From Aurantiochytrium sp. KH105 (lineage: Eukaryota; Sar; Bigyra; Thraustochytrida; Thraustochytriidae): 64,000 nt of DNA. The position numbers were made by a program, and so were the translations under genes. The stretch lies in the NCBI GenBank assembly GCA_003116975.1, contig BGKB01000025.1:1-64000 (forward strand). Direction: 5' to 3'. The notes under the pieces were generated by a model. It did not search any database. It was given only the letters and a program-made list of their open reading frames with translations, and was not told the DNA's origin. Positions 10,533 to 20,142 of the stretch are shown piece by piece; the first letter of the stretch is position 1, and the number at the start of each line of letters is the position of its first letter.

Positions 10533-12038
10533 ATGGGCAAGAAGTCGAAGCGCGCCTCGCTGGAGGGCGGCGAGGCCGGCGGCGTGGGCGAGAAGCAGCT
10601 GCAGGGCGACTTCAGCATCGAGCCGTCGAAGGAGGTGCCGACGCTGGACACGAGCGACTGGCCGCTGCTGCTCAAGAACTTTGACAAGCTCAACATCCGC
10701 ACGGCGCACTACACGCCGATCCCGAATGGGCACAACCCGCTCAAGAGGCCTATCCAGGACTATGTCAAGTCGGGCTTCATCAACCTGGACAAGGCTTCGA
10801 ACCCGAGCTCGCACGAGGTGGTCGCCTGGGTGCGCCGCATCCTGCGCGTAGAGAAGACGGGCCACAGCGGCACCCTGGATCCCAAGGTGACTGGCTGCCT
10901 CATTGTCTGCATCGACCGCGCGACGCGCTTGGTCAAGTCGCAGCAGTCTGCCGGTAAGGAGTACGTGGCCGTGGTGCGCCTGCACAGCGCGATCGAGTCG
11001 GAGCAGAAACTGGCGCAGGCCATCGAGACCCTCACGGGCGCTCTCTTCCAGCGCCCCCCTCTCATCAGTGCTGTGAAGCGCCAGCTGCGCATCCGTACCA
11101 TCTACAAGTCCAAGCTGCTCGAGTTCGACAAGGAGCGCAACCTTGGCGTCTTTTGGGTGAGCTGCGCCGCTGGTACCTACATCCGTACGCTGTGCGTGCA
11201 CCTGGGTCTCATTACGGGCGTGGGCGCGCACATGGCCGAGCTGCGTCGCGTGCGCTCGGGTGCCGTCTCCGAGGATGACGGCATGGTCACCCTGCACGAC
11301 GTTCTCGACGCCCAGTGGCAGTACGACAACACCAAGGACGAGACGTACCTGCGACGCGTGGTGCGCCCACTCGAGTCGCTGCTTACGGGCATGAAGCGCA
11401 TCGTCGTCAAGGACAGCGCCATCAACGCCATTTGCTACGGCGCCAAACTTATGATCCCGGGTCTTCTCCGCTTTGCGGATGACATTGGTAACGGCGAGGA
11501 GGTCGTCTTGATGACCACCAAGGGTGAGGCAATCGCCATCGGTATTGCCGAGATGACCACTGCGGTCATGGCGACTGTCGACCACGGCGTTGTTGCCAAG
11601 ATCAAGCGTGTCATCATGGAGCGTGACCTCTACCCGCGCCGCTGGGGCCTTGGCCCTGTCGCGACCAAGAAGAAGGCCATGGTCAAGGAGGGTCTTCTTG
11701 ACAAGCACGGACGCCCCAACGAGAAGACGCCCACCGATTGGGCCCGCAAGGACGTTGCCGTCCCTGCCGCCGCAGCGGCTGCGGCTGCCGTGGCTGCCAC
11801 CGCGACCGCCACGGCCGAGGCGATGGAGACGACGAATGGCGCCGAGCCGGAGACGCCTTCGAAGAAGGATAAGAAGGCCAAGAAGGAAAAGAAGGCCAAG
11901 AAGGACAAGAAGCGCAAGGCTGAGTCCAGCGACGCCGAGTCTGACGCTGGCGAGACCCCGAGCAAGTCTGCCAAGAAGGAGAAGAAGGACAAGAAGAAGA
12001 AGAAGAAGAAGGTTGAGGAGGACGCTGATTCCGAGTAA
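10533..12038 (+). CDS. CBF5: Dyskerin / Cbf5 pseudouridine synthase
   Basis: 501-residue catalytic subunit of H/ACA snoRNPs, which convert uridine to pseudouridine in rRNA and snRNA. The start at 10533 (MGKKSKRAS) was chosen because conserved sequence begins right after it; the frame upstream is simple-repeat translation. The dyskerin-like N-terminal domain spans ~40-100, and the TruB catalytic core has [11 protein letters not shown] with catalytic Asp at about residue 116. [15 protein letters not shown] and [13 protein letters not shown] are family hallmarks. A PUA domain spans about 285-360. The last ~100 residues are an Ala-rich stretch, then Lys/Glu repeats typical of the nucleolar KKE/D tail. 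It stands head-to-head with the DDX54-type helicase gene. Confidence 0.97.
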   Translation: MGKKSKRASLEGGEAGGVGEKQLQGDFSIEPSKEVPTLDTSDWPLLLKNFDKLNIRTAHYTPIPNGHNPLKRPIQDYVKSGFINLDKASNPSSHEVVAWVRRILRVEKTGHSGTLDPKVTGCLIVCIDRATRLVKSQQSAGKEYVAVVRLHSAIESEQKLAQAIETLTGALFQRPPLISAVKRQLRIRTIYKSKLLEFDKERNLGVFWVSCAAGTYIRTLCVHLGLITGVGAHMAELRRVRSGAVSEDDGMVTLHDVLDAQWQYDNTKDETYLRRVVRPLESLLTGMKRIVVKDSAINAICYGAKLMIPGLLRFADDIGNGEEVVLMTTKGEAIAIGIAEMTTAVMATVDHGVVAKIKRVIMERDLYPRRWGLGPVATKKKAMVKEGLLDKHGRPNEKTPTDWARKDVAVPAAAAAAAAVAATATATAEAMETTNGAEPETPSKKDKKAKKEKKAKKDKKRKAESSDAESDAGETPSKSAKKEKKDKKKKKKKVEEDADSE

Positions 12039-12649
12039 GCGGACGGTCGAGATTCTTACTCTTTAGACCGCGCTATCTCTTCCCCCAACCCTTTACCTCC
12101 CCTATTTTTTTTTTCTCCTTTTTTCCTTTTCCTGCGCGCGCGAAAAAGGTCAATGTGGCCGCGTACATTGCCGCCCTTCGACTTTATCGCGCAGGTGCGG
12201 GTGCAGGCAGGCAGGCAGGCATAGGCATTTCACTCGCCCCACAGCAGGTAATACATCAACCTGTACGCGACGAACCAACCCCGTGGACCCTTTGGAACCA
12301 CTTCACCATCTTGCCGCCTAGGTGCAGTGGCATGGTGTGTGGTGATACGAGCTCCAAGTACTACTACTACAGCAACGAGCCGAGCAAGCAAGTTAGCGAG
12401 CATAGGCAAGCAAAAGAACAGCACAAGAACAAAACTTTCGTTTTTATCAATGAGCCTGGAAAATGAAGAGAGGAAAAGAGAGGCCCAGGTGGTGGTAGTG
12501 GTGGTCGTGGTGGTGACGATGATGATGTTGGTAATGATGGAGGAGGAGTTGTCACTGATGAGATGATATGGGAAGGAAGTTTACGGAGGAAAGGAAGATT
12601 GAAGGAGGAGGAGATGCTGGCCGAGCCAGGAGAGCGGAAGCCACGCGTT
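12039..12649. other. Convergent intergenic region (dyskerin / Rab7 3' ends)
   Basis: About 610 bp between two converging stop codons. It contains a pyrimidine-rich run near 12060-12130 and GGT/GAT-type repeats near 12490-12550. No gene is seen. Confidence 0.45.
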
Positions 12650-13270
12650 CTAGCATCCACACTGATCCGCATTCCGGTCGTCGACGGCATGAACGCGGAG
12701 CGTGTTTGGAATGTAGAGCTCCTCCTGGTTGTCTTGCTTGAGCGCAGCTTCGGCAATGGCGTAGAAAGCCTGGTCGACATTGATGGCGTCCTTTGCCGAC
12801 GTTTCAAAGTAGGGGATCTCATGTTCAACGTCTTGCGTACACCAGCGGCGAGCATTCTCTTCCGGGACGCGGCGCTCGTCGGCCTTATCAACCATATTGC
12901 CAAGAACAGCAAAGGGAAACCGTTCTGGGTCGCGGGGCGCGCTCTGCAAAAGGAACTCGTCGCGCCAATTCTGCAGAGAGTCAAAGGTCTTGGGTTTAGT
13001 AATGTCGTAGACGAGCATGCAGGCATCCGCGCCGCGATAAAATGCCACGCCCAGCGACTGGAAGCGCTCTTGTCCGGCGGTGTCCCAAATTTGCAGGGTG
13101 ACGAGTTTGTCGTCGATGACAACCTCCTTGGTGGTGAAGTCCGCGCCAATTGTCGTCTTGTACTGCTTGCTAAAACGCTGGTTCACATACTGGTTCATGA
13201 GCGATGTCTTGCCCACGCCGCTGTCCCCAAGGATGATCACCTTGAGGAGAACTTTCTTGCGGTGCGCCAT
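12650..13270 (-). CDS. RAB7: Rab7-type small GTPase
   Basis: 206 residues, the usual Rab7 length, controlling late endosome/vacuole traffic. The start at 13270 ([17 protein letters not shown]) was chosen because it gives the family N-terminus. P-loop GDSGVGKT is at 15-22, switch I TTIGADF at 39-45, switch [10 protein letters not shown] at 63-70, and ETSAK at 156-160. The C-terminus ends in CGC, a double-Cys geranylgeranylation signal. Oddity: the guanine-specificity NKxD motif reads NMVD (125-128), with Met where Lys is nearly invariant; the codon is ATG at 12893-12895 on the reverse strand. Segments such as [15 protein letters not shown] and [18 protein letters not shown] are Rab7-specific. 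Confidence 0.95.
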   Translation of the reverse strand: MAHRKKVLLKVIILGDSGVGKTSLMNQYVNQRFSKQYKTTIGADFTTKEVVIDDKLVTLQIWDTAGQERFQSLGVAFYRGADACMLVYDITKPKTFDSLQNWRDEFLLQSAPRDPERFPFAVLGNMVDKADERRVPEENARRWCTQDVEHEIPYFETSAKDAINVDQAFYAIAEAALKQDNQEELYIPNTLRVHAVDDRNADQCGC

Positions 13271-14052
13271 GTTGGCTTGATCAACAAACAACAACAACGA
13301 GACGAAGTGGAAGAAGATCAAGGTGAACAAGAGGAGGAGGAGAAGAAAGAGGCGAAGAGCGTTGCTGTTGCTCGAACGCTGTCGCTCGCTCGCTCGCCCG
13401 GTCGGTCGACCTGGCCCTTTTGGCTGTCTGGCTACCTAGCGCGCGAAGTTGGCGCGCTCACAGCCTGTGGCGAGGACGAAGCTGCCGGTGCGGTGCAGGC
13501 GACGCAAGCTGGCACGTTGCGCGGCGCGGCGTCAGGCGACCGGGGCGGGCTTGCCTCGGCGGTCGAGGATGTACCGGCCGGACGCGATCTCCTTCTTCCC
13601 TTCGTCAGCCTCGCGACGGGCGCCGCACGAGGGGGGGCGGCGCGCGGAGTGGCGCGGCGGCTGAGCGGGGCGGCGCGAGGGCGCGGCGGCGGCGGCGAGC
13701 GTGTCAAGCCGGGACTGGATGAGCGCGGTGCAGCAAGGCGCTCTGCAGAATCGCGATCTGGCTGATCTTTCTTTTCTCCCCGAGCTTTTCTCTTTTTCGT
13801 CACATTTTATGCAAAGAGACCTAATGACCTGAACATAAGGTCTAAAAACAACCGACCGAGTCGGCAGAGGGAGTCATCATCTGAGTCACCCCGGAGACAG
13901 GGTCGGAGACCCTTTGGGCCAGCATAGAACAGAAACAGAAAACGAGGTTGTAAAAAAGCAGATGTTCATCGTGACTGATACAATTGACATTATTGAGCTT
14001 CTCGTCCGAGAGAAGGAATTTTAGACGCTTAAGCTTGGCGGGGGCTTGCTTG
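13271..14052. other. Rab7 5' flank and DIS3L2 3' flank
   Basis: About 780 bp. 13271-13760 is very GC-rich with GGC/CGAGC repeats (Rab7 upstream side), and 13790-14050 is AT-richer (3' end of the RNase gene). Open frames here are compositional only. Confidence 0.4.
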
Positions 14053-17000
14053 CTATTGATGATGAGGGTGATGATGGTGCACAACCTCTGCAGATGACAT
14101 GCCGACGAAGCGAGTGACAAAGTCGATGCGCGCTGATGCCTTAATCGTAGGCTCGAGCAAGACGGTGACGGTGGAGAGCAACTCGAGAGAAATGTCCTCG
14201 GGCGCGGCTTCCGCGGGGGCACCATACGGCGACAAGCGCAAGTCCAACTTGATAACGTCGGCTGTGGGTTTTGCTTCCTCCTTTCCTCTACCCCGACGCT
14301 GCGCCTTGTGCTCGCCATCCTCGTCCTTGCTGTTGGCACGTCCGCGTCTCCCATGCCCCCGTCGACCGCCTCGGCCACCTCGTCCGCTGGCCTTGTCTCC
14401 ATCCTCGCCAGCATGACCACCACGCCGGGCACCACCACGACCGCGACTCCGCCCTCGGCCATGGCCTCTATCGGCACTAGATAAATCCCGGGCACTGGCT
14501 TCGGCCTCATTGGCGAGATCAGCAGCGCTCTTCTTGTACGTGGCAGTAATCTTACTTGCACCCCAGTCTTTGTCGGCGTGAACTCTGCAGTCAACGCCAA
14601 AGTCAGTGAGGAGCAAAGTAAAGGACATGGGTCCAAGCTCTTGCACCACGGCAAGGGTCCGAATGGGATTGTTGCTGTTAAAACGCTGTTTGATAAAAAC
14701 ACAAAAGAAGAGACGATCGGAGGCATCCTGCGCCTTCTTGCTCGCTTCCTTCTTCTCGTTGCAGTGCTCCGCAATGAGCTGGCAGGCTTCCTCCGTGTCG
14801 GGATACTCTTTGATGGCATCATTGAGGACAGCAGTGAGCTGACGATGCACGACAACGTCCGCATAGCGACGGATGGGCGATGTAAAGTGCGTGTAGTAGG
14901 GAATGTTGAGCGCCCAATGCCGCCATTCCTTTTGCTCGAGCGAGCCGGCGGTGGCATAGAGCGCACTTCGCATGGGCTTGCGCAAGAGACTGTTGACGAT
15001 CTCAACAAGTTCCTCTGACTCGTTGGTCTTGAGCCGTTGGAGTGTTTCGTGGAGCCCAGCCGCGCTCGCAAGGGCGGTGGGCTCGAAGGAAATTCCTTCT
15101 TGCTCGAGTGTCGCGACGAGCGCGGCCATGCCCCGCGGCTCCGGGGGAGGGTGGTGGCGGATAAAGGCAAGCTTTTGGGCATCAAGAATGAGACGCTGCG
15201 CAACGAGGTAGTTGGCCATGAGCATGTACTCTTCGATGGTGCGGTTGGAATCATGCAGAGGGTAAGCCCGCACGCCGGTGGGATTGCCGTGGTCGTCGCG
15301 GGTAAAGGACATTTTCACGGCCTGAAGTGCAAGAGCACCACCTTTGCTTCGGTCAAAGCGCTTCTTGCGGCGCGCCATGGCGATACGCCCAAGGTTGCAG
15401 ACGTCCTCAATGACTTGAGCTTTGGTAATGGGAGCCTCGGGGGCGCGGCGATCTGGCCAGCAGGTGGGATCGTCTGGATTGCCCGTGTCGACACTGTCTG
15501 GAGTCACGGTCCCGTCCATCATGCGCTGCGCCAGACCATAGTCGAGCCGTGCGCAGGAGCGAATCACTGTCCGACCAAACCAAGGGGGCGGCGCGCCCGG
15601 TAGCATGTCGCCATCCTCGGTCATGCGCCACATGCACGAGTAGGCGAGGCGATCAACTCCCTCGTTGAGAGAGCAAAGCTCCTCGGAGAGAAGTGCGGGC
15701 AACATGGGAATTACCTTGTTGACGAGGTAGACGGTGGTAGCCCTGCGTTGAGCCTCGGCGTCAAGAGGGGTGTCGCGATCTACAAAGTAAGAGACATCAG
15801 CAATGTGGACACCGATCTCGAAGTGTGCGGGGAGCGGGCCATTGAGACCACGGACCTTGCCTGCAGGCACGGGTACACAGCTGAGGGCATCATCGAGGTC
15901 TTTTGCGGTGGCTGGATCAATGGTGCAGATGCGGTGGGACTTGCGGAGATCGCGCCTGCGATCAATTTCGTCTTGAGGAATTTGAAAGCCGCCGGCCTCG
16001 GGAATCTGGTCGCGAAGGACATCGAGAGCAGCCTCTGGGAACTCTCCATGATCACAGTTGTGCTCAATGAGCAAGGCCTCGGTCTCGGGTCCGATTTCTC
16101 CAGCTTCGCCGACCATGCGAATAAGACGCCCCGTTGGGAATCGATGCGATTCTTTCCAGCTTGCTATCGTGGCTTGGAATAGGCGTTGGTGAGGTGGCGC
16201 GAAGGACGTTGGGTCCTGGACGAACTCGTATGGGACCTCGCCGCGGGGAATGAGGAAAAAGGGCACGCGAGCATCAAGCGGACGGAACTCTACGAACGCT
16301 TCATCAGAAGCAAGAGGCACGCCGGGCTTAATTTCGGCTGGTCGAGTGCGGTCGTAGCCATACTGGGGAACAAGAACACCAATGTGTACTTGTGCTTCGG
16401 ACCGCTCTTCATTCACACCAGAAGCTTCGTTTGCGGCAATGACACCGACCACTCTGCCACAAGGCTGTCGCGATCCGGCATTAATCTTCTGGGTGCGGGC
16501 CTCTGCAGCACTTTCGTGCTCGGCATTTTTGGTTTGCTTTGTTGGCGGCGTTGAAGAAGTAGAAGAAGATGCAGAGGCGTTGGGTTGCTTTGCAGCGGTC
16601 GAGTGAGCGGGTACAAGTGGTTGCCACAGCCCTTCGTCGTCGGTCCCGGTAAGATCAATTTTGGCAAAAGCATCCATGACTTGGGAAAGGTGCTCGGAGG
16701 GGTCGTTGCGATCGTTCCACTTAATCTCTGGATCGAGCTCTACTGCAACAACATCTCCGTGTAGCGCTCGGTTGCGGGCGTGTTCGCCGTCGATGTAAAT
16801 GTCCCATTTTAGTGTTGGACATGCGACAAAGGCCTCGCGTCGATTCTTGGCGTTGATGCGGAGCGTGCCAACAAATATCTTGCCCGACTCGATGCCTTCG
16901 TCGATGGCTTCACGGTCATACCATGGGTCGTAGTACATTTTCACGGGGCGTTTTCCACGTTGCTTTTCCTGTTTGCGATCTTTCATCTTATTGTTTTGCT

Positions 17001-17361
17001 TATTGCCGTGGTGCTGTTTGATGTCATCCTCAGCAGAAGCTTGGTGCTGCGGCGAGGGTGGCTCGGCAGCCTCTCGTTCTCCGCGTTCGTTGCCGCGAGC
17101 TCCCCCTCGTCTGCCGCCCCGGCCGCCACCCCTGTGACGGTGGCGATGGCGTTGACGGCGAGGCTCCCCCTCATCCTTTGCTTGCTGCTGGTGCTGCTGG
17201 TGCTCCTGCTTTTGTTGTTGGCCGTGAGGAGGGCGCGAGACTGCGTGACCCTCTTGGCGCTGCGCGCCTCCACGTCCGCGCGAAGGCATGGTTCTCAAAG
17301 ATTTTGCTTTGCCAAAGCTTTCGATCTTGCCACCATCTTCTGCAAGCGTCCCTGCGGTCAT
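14053..17361 (-). CDS. DIS3L2: RNase II/R-family 3'-5' exoribonuclease, DIS3L2-like
   Basis: 1102 residues from the first in-frame ATG at 17361. There is no PIN domain, so DIS3L2-like rather than DIS3 (Rrp44): an exosome-independent cytoplasmic 3'-5' exonuclease, known elsewhere to degrade uridylated RNA. The N-terminal ~130 residues are Gln/His/Arg-Gly-rich. A cold-shock-type RNA-binding domain follows (FVGTLRINAKNRREAFV, ...NRALHGDVVAVEL). The RNB core has the metal-binding cluster TIDPATAKDLDDALSC near 475-490, HIADVSYFV, LLSEELCSLNEG and TSPIRRYADVVVHRQL. The C-terminal S1-like domain is split by a ~75-residue Arg-Gly-rich insertion (about 14260-14490). The RNB catalytic aspartates appear intact. 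Confidence 0.92.
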   Translation of the reverse strand: MTAGTLAEDGGKIESFGKAKSLRTMPSRGRGGAQRQEGHAVSRPPHGQQQKQEHQQHQQQAKDEGEPRRQRHRHRHRGGGRGGRRGGARGNERGEREAAEPPSPQHQASAEDDIKQHHGNKQNNKMKDRKQEKQRGKRPVKMYYDPWYDREAIDEGIESGKIFVGTLRINAKNRREAFVACPTLKWDIYIDGEHARNRALHGDVVAVELDPEIKWNDRNDPSEHLSQVMDAFAKIDLTGTDDEGLWQPLVPAHSTAAKQPNASASSSTSSTPPTKQTKNAEHESAAEARTQKINAGSRQPCGRVVGVIAANEASGVNEERSEAQVHIGVLVPQYGYDRTRPAEIKPGVPLASDEAFVEFRPLDARVPFFLIPRGEVPYEFVQDPTSFAPPHQRLFQATIASWKESHRFPTGRLIRMVGEAGEIGPETEALLIEHNCDHGEFPEAALDVLRDQIPEAGGFQIPQDEIDRRRDLRKSHRICTIDPATAKDLDDALSCVPVPAGKVRGLNGPLPAHFEIGVHIADVSYFVDRDTPLDAEAQRRATTVYLVNKVIPMLPALLSEELCSLNEGVDRLAYSCMWRMTEDGDMLPGAPPPWFGRTVIRSCARLDYGLAQRMMDGTVTPDSVDTGNPDDPTCWPDRRAPEAPITKAQVIEDVCNLGRIAMARRKKRFDRSKGGALALQAVKMSFTRDDHGNPTGVRAYPLHDSNRTIEEYMLMANYLVAQRLILDAQKLAFIRHHPPPEPRGMAALVATLEQEGISFEPTALASAAGLHETLQRLKTNESEELVEIVNSLLRKPMRSALYATAGSLEQKEWRHWALNIPYYTHFTSPIRRYADVVVHRQLTAVLNDAIKEYPDTEEACQLIAEHCNEKKEASKKAQDASDRLFFCVFIKQRFNSNNPIRTLAVVQELGPMSFTLLLTDFGVDCRVHADKDWGASKITATYKKSAADLANEAEASARDLSSADRGHGRGRSRGRGGARRGGHAGEDGDKASGRGGRGGRRGHGRRGRANSKDEDGEHKAQRRGRGKEEAKPTADVIKLDLRLSPYGAPAEAAPEDISLELLSTVTVLLEPTIKASARIDFVTRFVGMSSAEVVHHHHPHHQ

Positions 17362-18255
17362 GATTGATAGTGATTGATACGTAGATAGGAAGGCCGTCCC
17401 GCGGGCCAAGTATTTGCAAAGCCAGGTGCCCAAGCCGAACGTCAAAACTTGCTCCAAGTCCACGCCGCTGGCCGCTGCTCAAGGCTAGAAAAGGACAACT
17501 AAGCTCGGTTGCGCTTGCAGGTTGCAAATTTGCTGCCTGGCTGCTGGCTGTCTGTGTGGGCCGAAAGATTATTGGTCGGTGAGCGAGGGAGAGTTGGCGG
17601 CTCGGAGGTGATGAGGCAGACGTTCCAGGTTTGATCCCGGATCCGGCATGGATCAAGAAAGGCCGTCGCCGTCGCTGCCGCCGGCCGGTCACCGTGACGG
17701 CTGCGCAAGGACCTGCAGCAGCTGGCAGCAGCCTGAGACAACAAGAGCAAGTGCAAGAACAAAAAAGGACAATAGGACAAGCAACTCGATTGTTGAAAGA
17801 GAAGAAGAAGAAGAAGAGCACAGTGAAAATTGTTCGTCGCCCGCCATGAGACTGAGCCGTGGCAAAGAATCATAATCTCAATCTAGCAGGAGCCATCATC
17901 ATGATTCACATGACTTTTATTCGACGGTTGACTTTGACGATAAAGCAGCCGTGAAGGTTCCCCCACTCTAACCAACAAAGGTCTGTAATTTGGCTCTCAA
18001 GTCTCTCGCCGCAAATCCTACGACCAGACCAATCTAGAGCCAATTTAGCAAATCTAGGGGGCTATGTTCATGGAGTCAGTGCCAACGACTTAGCGTTAGA
18101 GCTTATGATGACGTAGCTGACTATGAGAGGAGAAGAAACGAAGAAATGAGCAAGAAATGTTGGTGGAAACACAAATGAAGATTGACTTTTTTGGAAAACG
18201 CCGTGTAGTTTGGTTCGACAGAAAACGGAATGACGCCTGCCCAAGACACATTTTT
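17362..18255. other. Intergenic: DIS3L2 5' flank and SLC6-A 3' flank
   Basis: About 890 bp between two (-) strand genes. It includes AT-richer DNA near 17880-18250 and a GAA-rich run near 17800-17820. No supported gene. Confidence 0.4.
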
Positions 18256-20142
18256 TTAGATGGCCTTGGGGTCGCTGTAGAGGTGCGGGAAGATAAGGCC
18301 CACAACGAAGATAAGGACCATGATGAGGAAGTAGATGGTGCCGATGGCCTGGTAGCCAGGGCCAAGGCCGCTGTAGCGCGTGGCGGACAGCGACTCGACG
18401 TTGAGGCCCATGAGGAAGAAGAGGACCGGGTTGATGATGTACTTGACGTTGACAGCCCAGATGAAGGGAAAGCGCCAGTTGTCCGGGGCACCCTCGCAGA
18501 AGCCCTCGTTGAGCTCAATGCGAAGCTTGTCAACGCCCTGCATGGTGACCGCGTACAGGGCCTCCTTGACGCCACCAGCCTGGCCAGCAGCCATAGCGAC
18601 CGGGATGACAAAGGAAAGGACGACGAGGACAATGCCAATGATGAGGGGCACGCCAAGGTACATCATCTGGTCGAGGCCCTCAACGTAGGGGAGACCGAGA
18701 GAAAGAGCCGTGAAGAGGACAATACCGAGCCAGAAGAGGATATCGTGGAGCATGACGGGGAGGCTGCCAGCGACCTGGGCGCTCTCGGACTTGCCGACGC
18801 ACCAGGCGAAGACGAAGACCTCGAGCCAGCCAATAACGGCGAGACCGAAGGAGGAAATGTAGCGATCGACGACATCGAGAATGTTGAGGCCAATGTCAGC
18901 GGTGTAGATGAAGGTGCAGGACATGCAAAGGAAGCAGAAGACCGAAACCATCTGGACACGCGTGTAGGTGTGGAAGACGTAGGTCTCCTTGTAGTTGTGG
19001 ATGACGGACTCGACGAGCGAAAAGGCCGAGTCGACACCAAGCATGTAGACGGTAATGAAGAAGATGACGCAGAGAACGTTGCCGCCAGCGCCACCAACGA
19101 GCGAGAGGCCGGCGGGGTAGGCGACGAAGGCAAGCATGGGGCCCGAAAGAAGACCCTGGCCCTGGAGATCAGCAATCGAGATACCAGACTGCTTGGACAT
19201 GTAGCCGGCAATGGAGAAGACAGCGAAGCCAGCCATGAAGGAGAAGAGAGAGTTGCAGATGGCAACAATGAAGGCATCCTGAACAATGTTCTGGTTTTTG
19301 GGGTTCATGGAGGCAAAGGCGCTCATGACACCGGTGGCGAGACTGAGGGAGAAGAAGATCTGCGAGAAGGCATCAACCCACATCTGGCCCTCGCTGAGGA
19401 GGCTCATGTCCCACTCACCAATGTAAGCCTTGATGCCGATGTCAGCGCCGTCGCGGGTGGCACCAACAACGAGGAGGATAAAGAGGGTGCCGACAGGGAG
19501 GAGCACGGTAACCCAGACAGCCTTGCTGATGAAGTTCTGGCCCTTGACGAGGATGAGGTAAATGGAGATCCACATGACGTAGGCGCCAGCGAAGACGTAC
19601 GAGGACATGATCGTGGTCTGGGTGGTGTCATCGGGGAACTGGAGGAGCTCCATGTACGCGGCGACTGGCTTGGAGACAGTCTCGGAGCCCGAGACGCCCT
19701 CGATGGACCAGGGCATCTCCTTGAAGAAGGACTGGACAAGCATGGCATTGCTCCATCCCAGAACGACGCAGTAGTAGCCGACAATGCTGAAGGCAATGAA
19801 GCCGGCGGCAAGGCCGATGCCGGCAAAGTGCTTGCCAAGGCGGCCAAATGCCTGGGTAGCGGCGCGGCGGAAGACCTGGCCGAGGGCGAACTCGATCTGA
19901 AGAAGGGGGATGCCGACGACGAAGAGGGCGATGAAGTAGGGGATGAAGAAGGCACCACCACCCCAGCGGAAGGCGAGGTAGGGGAAGCGCCAGAAGTTGC
20001 CGAGGCCGATAGCGGAGCCGATACTGGCGAGGATGAACGACCAGCGGCTGCTCCACTTGCCGTGATGCGACTCGGCGGCCTCTGCCTCCTGGTAGCCCTT
20101 CTCAGGGTCTACCTTGTTGCCGGGCGCCTCGATGACGGACAT
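18256..20142 (-). CDS. SLC6/NSS family sodium-coupled transporter, paralog A
   Basis: 628-residue polytopic membrane protein of the neurotransmitter:sodium symporter family, which moves amino acids or related solutes with Na+ (and often Cl-). The start at 20142 (MSVIEAPGNKVDPEKG) was chosen because paralog B has the same N-terminus and because the frame upstream is repeat-derived. TM1 carries the family signature IGSAIGLGNFWRFPYL (~41-56) with the unwound Na+/substrate-binding segment. GGGAFFIPYFIALFVVGIPLLQIEFALGQ forms TM2 and GWSNAMLVQSFF lies near TM3. About 12 hydrophobic segments fit the family. The substrate cannot be read from sequence. It is closely related to the gene at 33118-35025 on the same strand. 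Confidence 0.93.
   Translation of the reverse strand: MSVIEAPGNKVDPEKGYQEAEAAESHHGKWSSRWSFILASIGSAIGLGNFWRFPYLAFRWGGGAFFIPYFIALFVVGIPLLQIEFALGQVFRRAATQAFGRLGKHFAGIGLAAGFIAFSIVGYYCVVLGWSNAMLVQSFFKEMPWSIEGVSGSETVSKPVAAYMELLQFPDDTTQTTIMSSYVFAGAYVMWISIYLILVKGQNFISKAVWVTVLLPVGTLFILLVVGATRDGADIGIKAYIGEWDMSLLSEGQMWVDAFSQIFFSLSLATGVMSAFASMNPKNQNIVQDAFIVAICNSLFSFMAGFAVFSIAGYMSKQSGISIADLQGQGLLSGPMLAFVAYPAGLSLVGGAGGNVLCVIFFITVYMLGVDSAFSLVESVIHNYKETYVFHTYTRVQMVSVFCFLCMSCTFIYTADIGLNILDVVDRYISSFGLAVIGWLEVFVFAWCVGKSESAQVAGSLPVMLHDILFWLGIVLFTALSLGLPYVEGLDQMMYLGVPLIIGIVLVVLSFVIPVAMAAGQAGGVKEALYAVTMQGVDKLRIELNEGFCEGAPDNWRFPFIWAVNVKYIINPVLFFLMGLNVESLSATRYSGLGPGYQAIGTIYFLIMVLIFVVGLIFPHLYSDPKAI

Noticed and set aside
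10230-11708. 492-codon (-) frame opposite dyskerin
   Set aside because: Mirror of dyskerin codon bias; no motif, and it crosses simple repeats.
13842-15254. 470-codon (-) frame overlapping the DIS3L2-like gene
   Set aside because: It lies in another frame of the same strand within the RNB/S1-coding region; the DIS3L2 motifs are in the 14053-17361 frame.
17611-17660. tRNA-like GGTTTGATCCC stretch
   Set aside because: The five bases either side of the loop do not pair, and no acceptor or anticodon stem could be placed around it.
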